Source: Rhodobacterales bacterium (GTDB lineage Bacteria; Pseudomonadota; Alphaproteobacteria; Rhodobacterales; Rhodobacteraceae). Taken from it: a DNA stretch of 64,000 nucleotides. This document shows, one piece after another, positions 17,156-25,862 of this stretch (position 1 is its first letter; every line of letters starts with the position of its first letter). The stretch spans positions 1 through 64,000 of the forward strand of contig PDRY01000016.1 of the NCBI GenBank assembly GCA_002748265.1, written 5' to 3'. The position numbers were made by a program, and so were the translations under genes. The notes under the pieces are model-generated. The model saw nothing but the letters and a program-made list of their open reading frames with translations. It was not told the DNA's origin and searched no databases.

Positions 17156-17803
17156 TTACTGCGAGTCAGAGGCGCTGAAGCCAGCGGTGAAACCGGAGAG
17201 CGAAATCTTCAGGTTCACTTTCTGATCCGGGGCCGCGGCGGGGACCAGGGTCAGTTGACCGGCAGCGCCAGCCTTGAAGCCGTCAACATCGGCCTGGGTG
17301 AAGCCCACCCGCGCCACGCAACCAGCACGGTTGCAGAAGCTGTAGGGGTACGCCCGCGCAGCGCCGCCATCCACCGACAGGCGGAGCGGTTCGGTCAGCA
17401 GGGTTTCAAGCGGCACCACAATGGTCGCGCCAGCCTTGGCCTGGCTTTCCCCGGCGAGCGGGAACATGTTGATTTCGGCCACGGCGTTGCCGTCTTCATC
17501 CATCAGCAGCTGGTAGAGCTGGCAGGGATCGTCCTCGCCTTCGGGCGTCTTCACGCAGCGCAGGGCCCAGTCGCCGAACTCCTCGCGGACATAGGGCTGT
17601 CCGACCTGAAGTGCTACTTCGCCGTTTTCGTTCAGGGTCACGCCCATGTTCAGATCAGCCGGGGCATCCTCGGCGGCGGGGGTGCCGACCGTGTCTGCGG
17701 CCTCAGCGGGGGCCGGAGCGGGCGTTTCGGCATCCTGCGCGAAAGCGGCACCGCCGATGGCGATCATCGCGGCCAGGCCCAGAGGCAAAAGGGATTTTGT
17801 CAT
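17156..17803 (-). CDS. Invasion-associated locus B (IalB) family periplasmic protein
   Basis: 215 residues. A signal peptide (ending around AAFAQ) is followed by a proline/alanine-rich linker and an IalB domain from about residue 70. The domain contains FGDWALRCVK, the conserved Cys pair CQLYQ and YSFCNRAGCVARVGF, and a VPLETLL block. IalB was named for Bartonella erythrocyte invasion, but the family is widespread in free-living Rhodobacteraceae, where its role is unknown. Nothing here suggests virulence. The gene is monocistronic and convergent with the ketosynthase gene. Confidence 0.85.
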   Translation of the reverse strand: MTKSLLPLGLAAMIAIGGAAFAQDAETPAPAPAEAADTVGTPAAEDAPADLNMGVTLNENGEVALQVGQPYVREEFGDWALRCVKTPEGEDDPCQLYQLLMDEDGNAVAEINMFPLAGESQAKAGATIVVPLETLLTEPLRLSVDGGAARAYPYSFCNRAGCVARVGFTQADVDGFKAGAAGQLTLVPAAAPDQKVNLKISLSGFTAGFSASDSQ

Positions 17804-17930
17804 GTCGGTCTCCGATCATAGAAGCGTCCCGCCGAGTATCATGGGCGACGCGCGTTGTCAGGGCCATATTGCGGTGTCAATCGAGGGACGGCAAGGCTTC
17901 GCTGAACGGATTGAGGGGCTTGTTCACAAA

Positions 17931-17962
17931 GGAAAAGGGCCCTGAGTGCAGAGCCCTTTTCC
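17931..17962. terminator. Perfect 10-bp stem-loop with flanking T/A runs
   Basis: GGAAAAGGGC and GCCCTTTTCC enclose a 12-base loop. Both strands have a run of Ts in the descending arm, so it can act in either direction. No protein gene ends here. It is about 170 bp downstream, in leftward direction, of the candidate small RNA terminator and about 130 bp upstream of the ialB start. It may end read-through from the right or an unannotated short transcript. Confidence 0.6.
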
Positions 17963-18127
17963 TGATGTTTCTCCCTGCCGGACTGAGCCGACTTATGGGC
18001 GGACCCTAGAACTGCTTCTCGAGTTGGTCAACAGGGATCTGACGCCTTTCCCGCATGGGTTGAATTAAGCTTTGCGCGATACCCTTGCTGGGCGCGTGCG
18101 GCGCGATTTCGGGCACAGGAAAGTGCG

Positions 18128-18158
18128 AAAAAATGGCCGCACCAAAGCGGCGCGGCCA
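18128..18158 (-). terminator. Rho-independent terminator of a candidate small RNA
   Basis: Read leftward, TGGCCGC and GCGGCCA form a 7-bp stem (extendable within the loop) followed immediately by six Ts. No protein gene ends nearby on this strand, which points to a non-coding transcript starting about 110 bp to the right. Confidence 0.75.
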
Positions 18159-18241
18159 AGTCTGACAGGGAGGAAACGCACTCTCCGATCCGGGACTGTG
18201 CCCTGTCGGCCGAATGCGTGTGGTGAACACTGGCCTAAAGG
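18128..18241 (-). ncRNA. Candidate intergenic small RNA
   Basis: On the minus strand a -10-like hexamer TACAAT lies at 18254-18249. A clean terminator with U6 ends at 18128, giving a predicted RNA of about 114 nt. There is no credible open frame inside. A single-stranded-looking stretch just before the terminator stem contains UUUCCUCCCUG, complementary to ribosome-binding sites, a feature of several Rhodobacter small RNAs that carry anti-Shine-Dalgarno motifs. No strong -35 element is visible. This is an inference from promoter plus terminator, with no known family matched. Confidence 0.4.
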
Positions 18242-18295
18242 CATTAACATTGTATTGTTTCACAGATCTTTGGTTTCGACGGGGGCAATCGGGCA

Positions 18296-19855
18296 ATGCA
18301 GGATGACGCGAAACAAGCGGGCGTATTCGTGGGCGGCGGTGGCGAGGGCTACAGCGTTCCGCAGCTGCTGCGGCTGGACTACGGCAACCGTCACGGGTTG
18401 ATCGCGGGCGCGACCGGCACCGGTAAGACGGTGACGCTCCAGGTGCTCGCCCAGGGCTTTGCCGATGCCGGGGTGCCGGTGTTTATGTCGGATGTGAAGG
18501 GTGACCTTTCGGGCCTGGCACAACCGGGGAGCGCGGATCACAAGCTTCATGATGCGTTCATGAAGCGTGCGGGCACCATCGGGCTCGATCTCGATTATTG
18601 GGCGCCGCCGGTGGTGCTGTGGGATCTGTTCGGCCGTCAGGGGCACCCGATCCGCACGACGGTGACAGAGATGGGGCCGCTGCTGCTTTCACGGCTGCTG
18701 AACCTGACCGAGGCCCAGGAGGGGGTGATCAATATCGCCTTCCGCATCGCCGATGACGAAGGCTTGCCGCTGCTCGATCTGGAGGATCTGCGCGCCATGC
18801 TGATCTGGCTGGGCGAGAATGCGCAGGAGGTGGGATTGCGCTACGGTAATGTGTCGTCGCAATCCATCGGGGCGATTCAGCGCAAGCTTCTGGTGCTGGA
18901 AAACCAGGGCGGCGCGAAGCTGTTCGGGGAGCCCGCGCTTGATCTTGCGGATATGATGGCGGTGGATCCCGCCACGGGGCAGGGCCGGGTCAATATCCTG
19001 GCCAGCGATGAGCTGATGCAGGCGCCCGATCTCTACGCGACCTTCCTGCTGTGGCTGTTGTCCGAGTTGTTCGAAGAGCTGCCCGAGGTGGGCAACCCCG
19101 ACAAGCCGGTGTTCGTGCTCTTCTTTGACGAAGCGCATCTTCTGTTTGACGACACGCCCAAGCCGCTGCTCGACAAGATCGAACAGGTGGCGCGGCTGAT
19201 CCGCTCCAAGGGGGTGGGGGTCTATTTTGTGACGCAAAACCCCGATGACGTGCCGCGCGATGTGCTCGGGCAGCTGGGCAACCGGGTGCAGCACGCGCTG
19301 CGGGCGTTCACGGCTGAGGACCAGCAGCAGCTGCGCCGGGCGGCACAGACCTACCGGCTGAACCCCGATCTCGACATCGAAGAGGCGATCCGCCAGGTCG
19401 GCACCGGCGAGGCGGTGACGTCCTTGCTGGAGGATGGCGGCGTGCCGGGCATGGCGCAGCGCACTCTGATCCGCCCACCATCGAGCCGCCTGGGGCCGCT
19501 CAGCGATGCCGAGCGCCGCGCGCAGATCGCGGGCTCTCCGCTGGCGGGGAAATATGATGCGCTCGTGGATCGCAACAGCGCGGCGGAGATGCTCCAGGCC
19601 CGCAGTGCCGCCGCCGCGAAGGCTGCGGCAGACGCCGAGGCGCAGGAAGAAGCGGAAGCCGATCTGGGCCTGCGGGAGTTCAAGCAGGCGCGCCGCTATG
19701 AGGCGCCGCGCGTTGGACGCTCAACCTCGCGTAAGCGCAAGGACGAGGAGAGCTTTGGCGGCCAGATGGCCGAGATGGTGATGAAGGAGCTCACCGGTAC
19801 CACCGGCCGCCGCATCGTGCGGGGCGTTCTGGGCAGCCTGTTCAAGGGACGCTGA
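18296..19855 (+). CDS. HerA-like ATPase of the DUF853/YjgR family
   Basis: 519 residues. Walker A is GATGTGKT at 38-45, Walker B is [12 protein letters not shown] near 280, and an arginine-finger-type region follows. The family is a hexameric P-loop ATPase related to HerA/FtsK, also called DUF853 or YjgR; its cellular role is not known. The C-terminal 100 residues are alanine- and charge-rich and probably coiled coil (around 440-475). It stands alone; no nuclease partner such as NurA or a SIR2 gene is adjacent, so an anti-phage role is not supported by context. Confidence 0.88.
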   Translation: MQDDAKQAGVFVGGGGEGYSVPQLLRLDYGNRHGLIAGATGTGKTVTLQVLAQGFADAGVPVFMSDVKGDLSGLAQPGSADHKLHDAFMKRAGTIGLDLDYWAPPVVLWDLFGRQGHPIRTTVTEMGPLLLSRLLNLTEAQEGVINIAFRIADDEGLPLLDLEDLRAMLIWLGENAQEVGLRYGNVSSQSIGAIQRKLLVLENQGGAKLFGEPALDLADMMAVDPATGQGRVNILASDELMQAPDLYATFLLWLLSELFEELPEVGNPDKPVFVLFFDEAHLLFDDTPKPLLDKIEQVARLIRSKGVGVYFVTQNPDDVPRDVLGQLGNRVQHALRAFTAEDQQQLRRAAQTYRLNPDLDIEEAIRQVGTGEAVTSLLEDGGVPGMAQRTLIRPPSSRLGPLSDAERRAQIAGSPLAGKYDALVDRNSAAEMLQARSAAAAKAAADAEAQEEAEADLGLREFKQARRYEAPRVGRSTSRKRKDEESFGGQMAEMVMKELTGTTGRRIVRGVLGSLFKGR

Positions 19856-19970
19856 GCGGGTCTGATCCAGCGGAGCGCTGCCGCGCGCTGTGAATCTGTT
19901 CGTGGCCAATGCAACGCCCCGGATCTTGGGGCGCGCAAGCTTTCGGGGGCACGGACGCCGCCGGGGCCGC

Positions 19971-21257
19971 TCAGAGAGGGCGGACCTTGAGCAGCTTGAT
20001 CCGGTTCTGGTCCTTCTCGGCCACCTCGAAGCGGAACCCGTGGAACGAGAAGACCTGCCCCTCGGTCGGGATCATCTGCGCTTCGTGGATCACCAGACCG
20101 GCGACGGTGTTGGCTTCATCATCGGGCAGGTGCCAGTCATTGGCGCGGTTGAGATCGCGGATCGTCATGGCGCCTTCGACCAGCCAGCTTCCATCGGCGT
20201 CACGTGGGATGACGGGCTCAGTCCCGGCGTCCAGCTCATCATGGATTTCCCCGACGATCTCTTCGAGAATGTCTTCGAGCGTGATCAGCCCGCGCAGCGC
20301 GCCGTATTCGTCCACCACGAGCGCAAAATGCGTGTGCCGCTTGAGGAACTCGCGCATCTGGTCGTCAAGCGTGGTGGTTTCGGGGATGAAATAGGGCTCC
20401 ATCGCCACGTCCATGACATTGAACGCATCAAGCGCCCCCGCAGTCAGCCCCGCGTCGCGCGTCAGGCTGTGCATGGCGCGCAGCAGCTCTTTGGCGTGGA
20501 GCACACCGACGATGTTTTCCGGCTCGCCGTCATAGAGCGGGATGCGCGTGTGGCGGCTGGCCAGACACAGGGCCAGCACCTCCTGCGGGGGGAGCGCGAC
20601 GTCGATCATCTCGATCCCGGAGCGGTGGAGCATCACCTCTTCGACGGCGCGGTCGGCCAGATCGAGCGCGCCCAGGATGCGGTCGCGGTCCTCCTTTTCG
20701 ACCACCCCTTCGGAATGGCCCAGCTGCAGCGCGCCCGCGATCTCTTCGCGCACGGCAAGCACGTCCATGTCGGGATCCGTCTTCACCCCGAACAGTGCCA
20801 GCACCCGGCGCACGATCCAGCGGACCGCCGAGACCATCGGCGCAAAGAGCCGCACAACCAGCCCGATAGGCCCGGCGACAAAGGCGGCGGCCCGTTCGGG
20901 GTTGGTGATGGCGTAGGTCTTGGGCAGGACCTCCGCAAAGATCAGCACCAGCAGCGTCATCACCAGCGTAGCAAGGGCGACGCCGCTTTCGCCAAAGGCT
21001 TTGGTGAACAGCGCGGTGGTGAGCGAGGTGGCAAGGATATTGACCAGGTTGTTGCCCAGCAGGACCGATCCGATCAGCCGTTCGCTGTCTTCGGTGACGG
21101 ACAGCGCCCGTGCCGCGCCCCGGTCGCCCTTATCGGCGGTGGCACGCAGTTTGCCGCGCGACGCGGCGGTCAGCGCGGTTTCAGAGCCGGAGAAGAAGCC
21201 GGAGAGGACCAGCAGGCCCAAAATCGCGGCGGCGGTCAGCCAAAAGGCGGCGTCCAT
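19971..21257 (-). CDS. CNNM/CorC-type membrane protein (DUF21, CBS pair, CorC_HlyC)
   Basis: 428 residues. The N-terminal DUF21 region has about four hydrophobic segments (5-27, 62-85, 92-112, 128-150). A CBS pair (about 200-320, with HTRIPLYDGEPENIVGVLH and HFALVVDEYGALRGLITLEDILEEIVGEI) and a C-terminal FAD-like CorC_HlyC domain follow. Members are magnesium or cobalt transport or efflux proteins, often mis-named hemolysins. It lies 54 bp downstream of xerD on the same strand. A second, shorter CorC without DUF21 is encoded at 28605-29495. Confidence 0.9.
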   Translation of the reverse strand: MDAAFWLTAAAILGLLVLSGFFSGSETALTAASRGKLRATADKGDRGAARALSVTEDSERLIGSVLLGNNLVNILATSLTTALFTKAFGESGVALATLVMTLLVLIFAEVLPKTYAITNPERAAAFVAGPIGLVVRLFAPMVSAVRWIVRRVLALFGVKTDPDMDVLAVREEIAGALQLGHSEGVVEKEDRDRILGALDLADRAVEEVMLHRSGIEMIDVALPPQEVLALCLASRHTRIPLYDGEPENIVGVLHAKELLRAMHSLTRDAGLTAGALDAFNVMDVAMEPYFIPETTTLDDQMREFLKRHTHFALVVDEYGALRGLITLEDILEEIVGEIHDELDAGTEPVIPRDADGSWLVEGAMTIRDLNRANDWHLPDDEANTVAGLVIHEAQMIPTEGQVFSFHGFRFEVAEKDQNRIKLLKVRPL

Positions 21258-21311
21258 GGAAAACCTCGGGGTATCAAGATTGTGTGTTTATGGGGGCTGG
21301 GGCGACCACGT

Positions 21312-22262
21312 TCAAGATTTCGCGCCGCCTTTGCCGGTGACCAGCGGGTGGTGCTGGGTGACCAGATCGCGCAGCCGCTCATCCAGAACGTGGGTGTAGA
21401 TCTCGGTCGTGCCCAGATCGGCATGGCCCAGGAGCATCTGGATTGCCCTCAGATCGGCGCCCCCCGCCAGCAGGTGCGTGGCAAAGGCGTGGCGCAGCAC
21501 GTGGGGGGTGACGCGCGCGGGACTGATCCCGGCGGCGACGGAGAGATCCTTGATCAGCGCGTAGAAGCTGTGCCGGGTGAAGTGTCCGCTTTTTGCACGC
21601 CCTGGAAACAACCAGGGATCGGCCGGGGCCCCTTTGCTCTGGGCCAGATCGCAGGCGGCGTCGCGCTCCGCCAGCCAGGCGGTGAGCGCTTCGCGCGCCG
21701 CATCGGTCAGGGGGACCATGCGTTCCTTGCCGCCCTTGCCGCGGATCAGCAGCATCTGCGGGTCCCCCCGCGCAGCGCTCACGGGGAGCGAGACGAGCTC
21801 GCTCACCCGCATGCCGGTGGCGTAGAGAAGCTCCATCAGGCAGGTGTTGCGCGCCGTGTTGCGCGGGGTGGCGCGGGCGGCGTCCAGAAGGCGCTCCACC
21901 TCCTCGGGGCTCAGGGTCTTGGGCAGGCGCTTGGCACGGCCCGGACCGGGGATGCGCATGGCCGGGTTGTCGTCGCGCCAGCCTTCCTCATAGGCAAAGC
22001 GATAGAGCTGCCGGATCGAAGAGAGCTTCCGCGCCCGGGTGGACACGGCGAGCCCCTGCGCTTCCTGATGAATCAGATAGGCTTCGATCATCGCGCGGTC
22101 GACGGTTTCGAAATGGGCCGATTGCGTCTCTAGCCAATGGGCGAAGTCCAGCAGATCGCGGCCATAGGCTTCGAGCGTATTGCGGGCGGCATCACGCTCC
22201 GCCGCCTGGGCGTCGATGAAGGTGCTGACCCAGCGATCCATCGGACGGGCGGGGGCGCTCAT
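21312..22262 (-). CDS. xerD: Tyrosine recombinase XerD
   Basis: 316 residues. The N-terminal SAM-like domain (about 8-90) is followed by a catalytic domain with the full set: Arg in TGMRVSELVSL, Lys in GKGGKERMVPL, His and Arg in HVLRHAFATHLL, His in LGHADLGTTEIYTHV and the Tyr nucleophile in the same block. It resolves chromosome dimers at dif together with XerC. The order here (conserved secreted protein, xerD, CNNM) and the size suggest the housekeeping XerD, not a phage integrase. It overlaps the upstream gene by 4 bp. Confidence 0.92.
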   Translation of the reverse strand: MSAPARPMDRWVSTFIDAQAAERDAARNTLEAYGRDLLDFAHWLETQSAHFETVDRAMIEAYLIHQEAQGLAVSTRARKLSSIRQLYRFAYEEGWRDDNPAMRIPGPGRAKRLPKTLSPEEVERLLDAARATPRNTARNTCLMELLYATGMRVSELVSLPVSAARGDPQMLLIRGKGGKERMVPLTDAAREALTAWLAERDAACDLAQSKGAPADPWLFPGRAKSGHFTRHSFYALIKDLSVAAGISPARVTPHVLRHAFATHLLAGGADLRAIQMLLGHADLGTTEIYTHVLDERLRDLVTQHHPLVTGKGGAKS

Positions 22263-23812
22263 TCGGGCTGCTCCGCGAGAAGAAGGTGAAGCGCGGCGGC
22301 ACGGGCCTTGCGATCCTGGCCCAAGCCGCGCAGGGCAGCGAGCGCGTCACGAACCGAGGCGGGATCGCCTTGCCGTCCGGCTTCGAAAAGAGCAATGGCC
22401 TGAAGCAGAGCTTCGCCTTGGCGATCGCTTTCGGCCAGGGCCATCAGCCCGTCAGGCGCAGGTGCTCCCGCGAAGGCCGCGATGAGCGCATCGGGCAGGG
22501 GACGTCCGGCTGGGGTCATATTGCGGGTATCCCCGCGCGAGATCGCATCGGCGAGCCCGGTCCCCGTGCTTTCGATCCCGGCCAGCAAGGCCAGATCATG
22601 GGCGATTTTTCCAGCGTCGCCGGGCAGGGATAGGCGCGCAAGACGGCGGCCCCAGAGCGCAGCAAGCGCAGGTTCCTGATGTGCCGATGCCATGGCCGCG
22701 TAGGCAGGTGGGAGCGCCTGTCCCACGGCCTCTGGCCCTGCGCCAAACGCGGCATCGAGCGCCTGCATCGTGGCGACCCGTTCCCAGACCCCGCCGGATG
22801 CCGCCGGTCGGCCGCGCCGGTAGAGATCGAGCAGCCGTTCCGGCGGCAGCGTGCCCCCTCGGCTCAGCCGCTCGGCCGCTTCGATTTGGGCCTTCCAGCC
22901 CACCATGGGGCGCAGATCGGACGCAATGAAGGCCAGGGGCAGGGAGCCCGTCGGAACCGGGGTGCCGATGGCCTCGCGGAGGCGGAACTCCAATGGCGTC
23001 ATGCGGTCGGGCAGGGGAAGATCCGGTTCGCCCTCGTAAAGATCGGGATCAAGGAAGCGGGACAGCAGGGCCTCTTCCGCGTCTGAGATGTCGCCCAGGG
23101 CGCGCGCCGTGCCCATGGTCAGCGCCGCAGCGGCCCAATCCCCGCTCCGCGCGAGGCAGAAGACACGCACCGGCCAAGTCGGCGCGAGCCGCGGCGAGCC
23201 TTCAAGCCGGGCGCAGCTTTCCTGCTCCCGTCCGCTCAGAAGCGCCGTGTCGAAATCCCGGCGAAACAGCTCCGGATCGGAGCTGCCTGCGGCGTCGATA
23301 AGGGCGCGGGCTTCGTCGATGTCTCCAGTGGCAAGCAGCCGATCCACGCGCGCGCGCAGCAGCAGTTCGGCGCCGCCGACGCGTGGGGGCGCGGCGCTCA
23401 CCAGCATCATGTCGCGCAGCAGGGCTTGCAAAGGCGGGCTGATCTGGATCGGCAACGCCCCGATGAGATCGACGAGACGGCCTGGATCCGATCCGGCCCA
23501 GAGCGTTTCGGGCAACCCCGCGCGTGATGGGGGCCAAAGCCCGACCGGTCCGGCATTGGCCGCACCCAGCGGGATGGCTGTCACGCGCGGCGTCTCCACG
23601 GCACTGGCCACGGGCGCCTCGCCGGGCACGGGCGCTCGCACACCGGGTGGGGTCTGGCGGGCACTGGCTGTTGGCTGCGGCTCGGCGCGCAGGCTTTCGG
23701 ACAGCCAGTCGATAGCCGCCAGGGGTTCGCTCTCCGCATCTTGCGCGCCCGAGGGATGCGCCAGCCACGTGCTGGCGATCAGGGCGGCAAGGGCGGAGCG
23801 CGCGCGGGTCAT
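22259..23812 (-). CDS. Secreted hypothetical protein upstream of xerD
   Basis: 517 residues with an N-terminal signal peptide (hydrophobic to about residue 23, AHPSGAQDA). The body is almost entirely alpha-helical and alanine/leucine-rich, without clear motifs. The pattern of helices in pairs (for example ARALIDAAGSSDPELFRRDFD, GRRLARLSLPGDAGKIAHDL) suggests TPR- or SEL1-like helical repeats. It overlaps a 52-residue membrane protein upstream (4 bp) and xerD downstream (4 bp), so the three are translationally coupled. I do not recognise a named family. Confidence 0.75.
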   Translation of the reverse strand: MTRARSALAALIASTWLAHPSGAQDAESEPLAAIDWLSESLRAEPQPTASARQTPPGVRAPVPGEAPVASAVETPRVTAIPLGAANAGPVGLWPPSRAGLPETLWAGSDPGRLVDLIGALPIQISPPLQALLRDMMLVSAAPPRVGGAELLLRARVDRLLATGDIDEARALIDAAGSSDPELFRRDFDTALLSGREQESCARLEGSPRLAPTWPVRVFCLARSGDWAAAALTMGTARALGDISDAEEALLSRFLDPDLYEGEPDLPLPDRMTPLEFRLREAIGTPVPTGSLPLAFIASDLRPMVGWKAQIEAAERLSRGGTLPPERLLDLYRRGRPAASGGVWERVATMQALDAAFGAGPEAVGQALPPAYAAMASAHQEPALAALWGRRLARLSLPGDAGKIAHDLALLAGIESTGTGLADAISRGDTRNMTPAGRPLPDALIAAFAGAPAPDGLMALAESDRQGEALLQAIALFEAGRQGDPASVRDALAALRGLGQDRKARAAALHLLLAEQPE

Positions 23813-23967
23813 TCGCCTAGGTCGATCATGACGGGGATTCGCGTCTCACTCTGGTGAGGTTCGAAATCCCCGGGCATGAACACCGGCCCCAGATAGGCAT
23901 ACGCAACCAACCCGGCCGCCGCCAAAACGGCCAGTCCCAGTAACAGCTTTATCAGGCGCCACAGCAT
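23809..23967 (-). CDS. 52-residue single-pass membrane protein
   Basis: The frame begins MLWRLIKLLLGLAVLAAAG and continues with a short periplasmic tail PVFMPGDFEPHQSETRIPVM to DLGE. One transmembrane helix (about 3-27) makes it a bitopic inner-membrane protein. Its stop overlaps the ATG of the 517-residue secreted gene (ATGA), which strongly supports translation. It is divergent from aroK. Function is unknown; it probably acts with the secreted protein encoded next to it. Confidence 0.7.
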   Translation of the reverse strand: MLWRLIKLLLGLAVLAAAGLVAYAYLGPVFMPGDFEPHQSETRIPVMIDLGE

Positions 23968-24094
23968 GTCCTGCCCCTTCGCTCTTTTCGCCCGTGTCTC
24001 AAACGGGTTATATCCGGCGCGATCGACAAGTTCACGCCCTCAACGCGGTGCCGGACAATTTTTAGCGGCGATCAGCCGAAAGGGGATGCCATCC

Positions 24095-24682
24095 ATGGAA
24101 CAGCGCGCTGATGACGGATACCGGCCCGGGAACTTTCCCCGGCTCAAGCGCACCGTGGCCCTGATCGGCATGATGGGATCGGGCAAGACAGCGGTCGGTC
24201 GCGCATTGTCGGCAGCGCTGCGCGTGCCGTTCCTGGATAGCGATCACGAGATTGAACTGGCTGCCAACGCCTCCATTGCGGAGATCTTCGCCCGCGATGG
24301 GGAGCCCTTTTTTCGCGCCCGCGAGGCGGAGGTGATCTCCCGGCTGCTCACCGGTCCGCCGGTGATTCTGTCCACGGGTGGCGGCGCGTGGCTCCAGCCC
24401 CGCAATCGCGAAACGATCAGCGCTCAGGGCGTTGCGGTCTGGCTCAAGGCCGATCTGGACCTTTTGTGGGAGCGCGTGCGTCATAAGTCCACGCGGCCGC
24501 TGCTGCGCACGGATGACCCCCGCGCGACATTGGCCGGTCTTCTGAAAGAGCGCGAGCCGATCTATGAGCTGGCCGATATCACGGTCGAAGCCGAAGACGG
24601 CCTGTCCGTGACGGGCATGGCCGAGAAAGTTGCGCAGGCGCTAGGCCAGCACCCTGATATCTTGGAGATTTCCCATGACTGA
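24095..24682 (+). CDS. aroK: Shikimate kinase
   Basis: 195 residues. It phosphorylates shikimate at C3 in aromatic amino acid synthesis. Walker A is LIGMMGSGKTAVGRAL, the shikimate-binding Asp is in FLDSDHEIE, and STGGGAW and the lid arginines RPLLR are present. The start at 24095 has AAAGGGG about nine bases upstream; an ATG at 24086 is possible. It overlaps aroB by 8 bp, so the two enzymes are coupled. Confidence 0.95.
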   Translation: MEQRADDGYRPGNFPRLKRTVALIGMMGSGKTAVGRALSAALRVPFLDSDHEIELAANASIAEIFARDGEPFFRAREAEVISRLLTGPPVILSTGGGAWLQPRNRETISAQGVAVWLKADLDLLWERVRHKSTRPLLRTDDPRATLAGLLKEREPIYELADITVEAEDGLSVTGMAEKVAQALGQHPDILEISHD

Positions 24683-25787
24683 GCCCGCCGTTTTGACCGT
24701 GGCGCTTCCCGGCCGAGCCTATGACATCGTGATCGGGCCGGGCATTTTGGCCGAGGCGGGCGCCCGGCTCGCCCCGCATCTGCGCAGGCCGCGCGTGGCC
24801 GTTCTGACCGATGAAACCGTCGCCGGGTATCACCTTGAGGCCCTGCGCGCGGGGCTCGGCGATGTGGAGATGGTCTCGCGGGCGCTGCCTGCGGGGGAGG
24901 CGACGAAGGGCTGGCCTCAATTCACCGGCGCCGTTGAATGGCTGCTGGAGCAGAAAGTCGAACGGGGTGATCTGGTGATCGCCTTCGGTGGGGGCGTGAT
25001 CGGAGACCTCGCCGGGTTCGCCGCCGCCGTCCTGCGGCGCGGCGTGCGGTTTGTGCAGATCCCGACGACGCTGCTGGCGCAGGTGGACAGCTCGGTCGGG
25101 GGCAAGACAGGGATCAATGCGCCGCAGGGCAAGAACCTGATCGGCGCCTTCCACCAGCCCAGCCTGGTGCTGGCCGACACCGCATTGCTGGACACGCTGC
25201 CGGATCGCGATTTCCTCGCGGGCTACGGCGAGGTCGTGAAATACGGCCTTCTGGGCGATGCGGATTTCTTTGCCTGGCTTGAAACCCATGGTCCCAACCT
25301 GCGCCGCGATCCCGCGCGTCTGGTTGAGACCGTGCGCCGCTCCTGCGAAATGAAGGCCGAGATCGTTCTGCGCGATGAGCGCGAAGCGGGCGACCGGGCG
25401 CTGCTCAATCTAGGCCACACGTTCGGCCATGCGCTTGAGGCGGCAACGGGCTATTCCGACCGGCTTTTGCACGGGGAGGGCGTCGCCATCGGCTGTGTTC
25501 TGGCGCTCGATCTGTCGGTGCGGCTGGGGCTTTGCCCGCAAGAAGATCCCTCCCGCCTCGCCGCGCATTTGCGGGCCATGGGCATGAGATCATCTCTGGC
25601 CGACATTCCGGGCGATCTGCCGGACGCCGATGCGCTGCTTGCGCTGATGGCGCAGGACAAGAAAGTCGAAGATGGCCGCCTACGCTATATCCTGTCGCGA
25701 GGGATTGGAGAGGCCTTCGTGAGCTCCGACGTGCCGTCGGATGTCGTGCGCGGCCTCTTGCGGGACTCTCTTACCGCGAAGGGCTGA
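24675..25787 (+). CDS. aroB: 3-Dehydroquinate synthase
   Basis: 370 residues. It converts DAHP to 3-dehydroquinate, step two of the shikimate pathway. NAD-binding is shown by FGGGVIGDLAGFAAA and PTTLLAQVDSSVGGKTGIN, and zinc ligands lie in the Glu of GYGEVVKYG and in LGHTFGHALE and LLHGEGVAIG. It is full length and translated from an ATG inside the end of aroK. Confidence 0.96.
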   Translation: MTEPAVLTVALPGRAYDIVIGPGILAEAGARLAPHLRRPRVAVLTDETVAGYHLEALRAGLGDVEMVSRALPAGEATKGWPQFTGAVEWLLEQKVERGDLVIAFGGGVIGDLAGFAAAVLRRGVRFVQIPTTLLAQVDSSVGGKTGINAPQGKNLIGAFHQPSLVLADTALLDTLPDRDFLAGYGEVVKYGLLGDADFFAWLETHGPNLRRDPARLVETVRRSCEMKAEIVLRDEREAGDRALLNLGHTFGHALEAATGYSDRLLHGEGVAIGCVLALDLSVRLGLCPQEDPSRLAAHLRAMGMRSSLADIPGDLPDADALLALMAQDKKVEDGRLRYILSRGIGEAFVSSDVPSDVVRGLLRDSLTAKG

Positions 25788-25823
25788 AACGGCCCGTCCT
25801 TCGGGTGAACAGCCGCGGAGGAA

Positions 25824-25846
25824 GAGGGGGACCGATAGCCCCCCTC
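25824..25846. terminator. Hairpin between convergent aroB and metK
   Basis: A 7-bp stem (GAGGGGG/CCCCCTC) with a 9-base loop sits between two convergent genes. There is no T-tract on either side, so termination by itself is uncertain. Confidence 0.4.
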
Positions 25847-25862
25847 GCCATGGGCGCGCCCC

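Noticed and set aside
17156-17803. Virulence role for the IalB-family protein
   Set aside because: The family is common in free-living Rhodobacteraceae and no other virulence gene is near.
18296-19855. YjgR/HerA-like ATPase as part of an anti-phage system
   Set aside because: No SIR2, NurA, nuclease or other defence partner lies next to it, and the gene is a common housekeeping DUF853 member.
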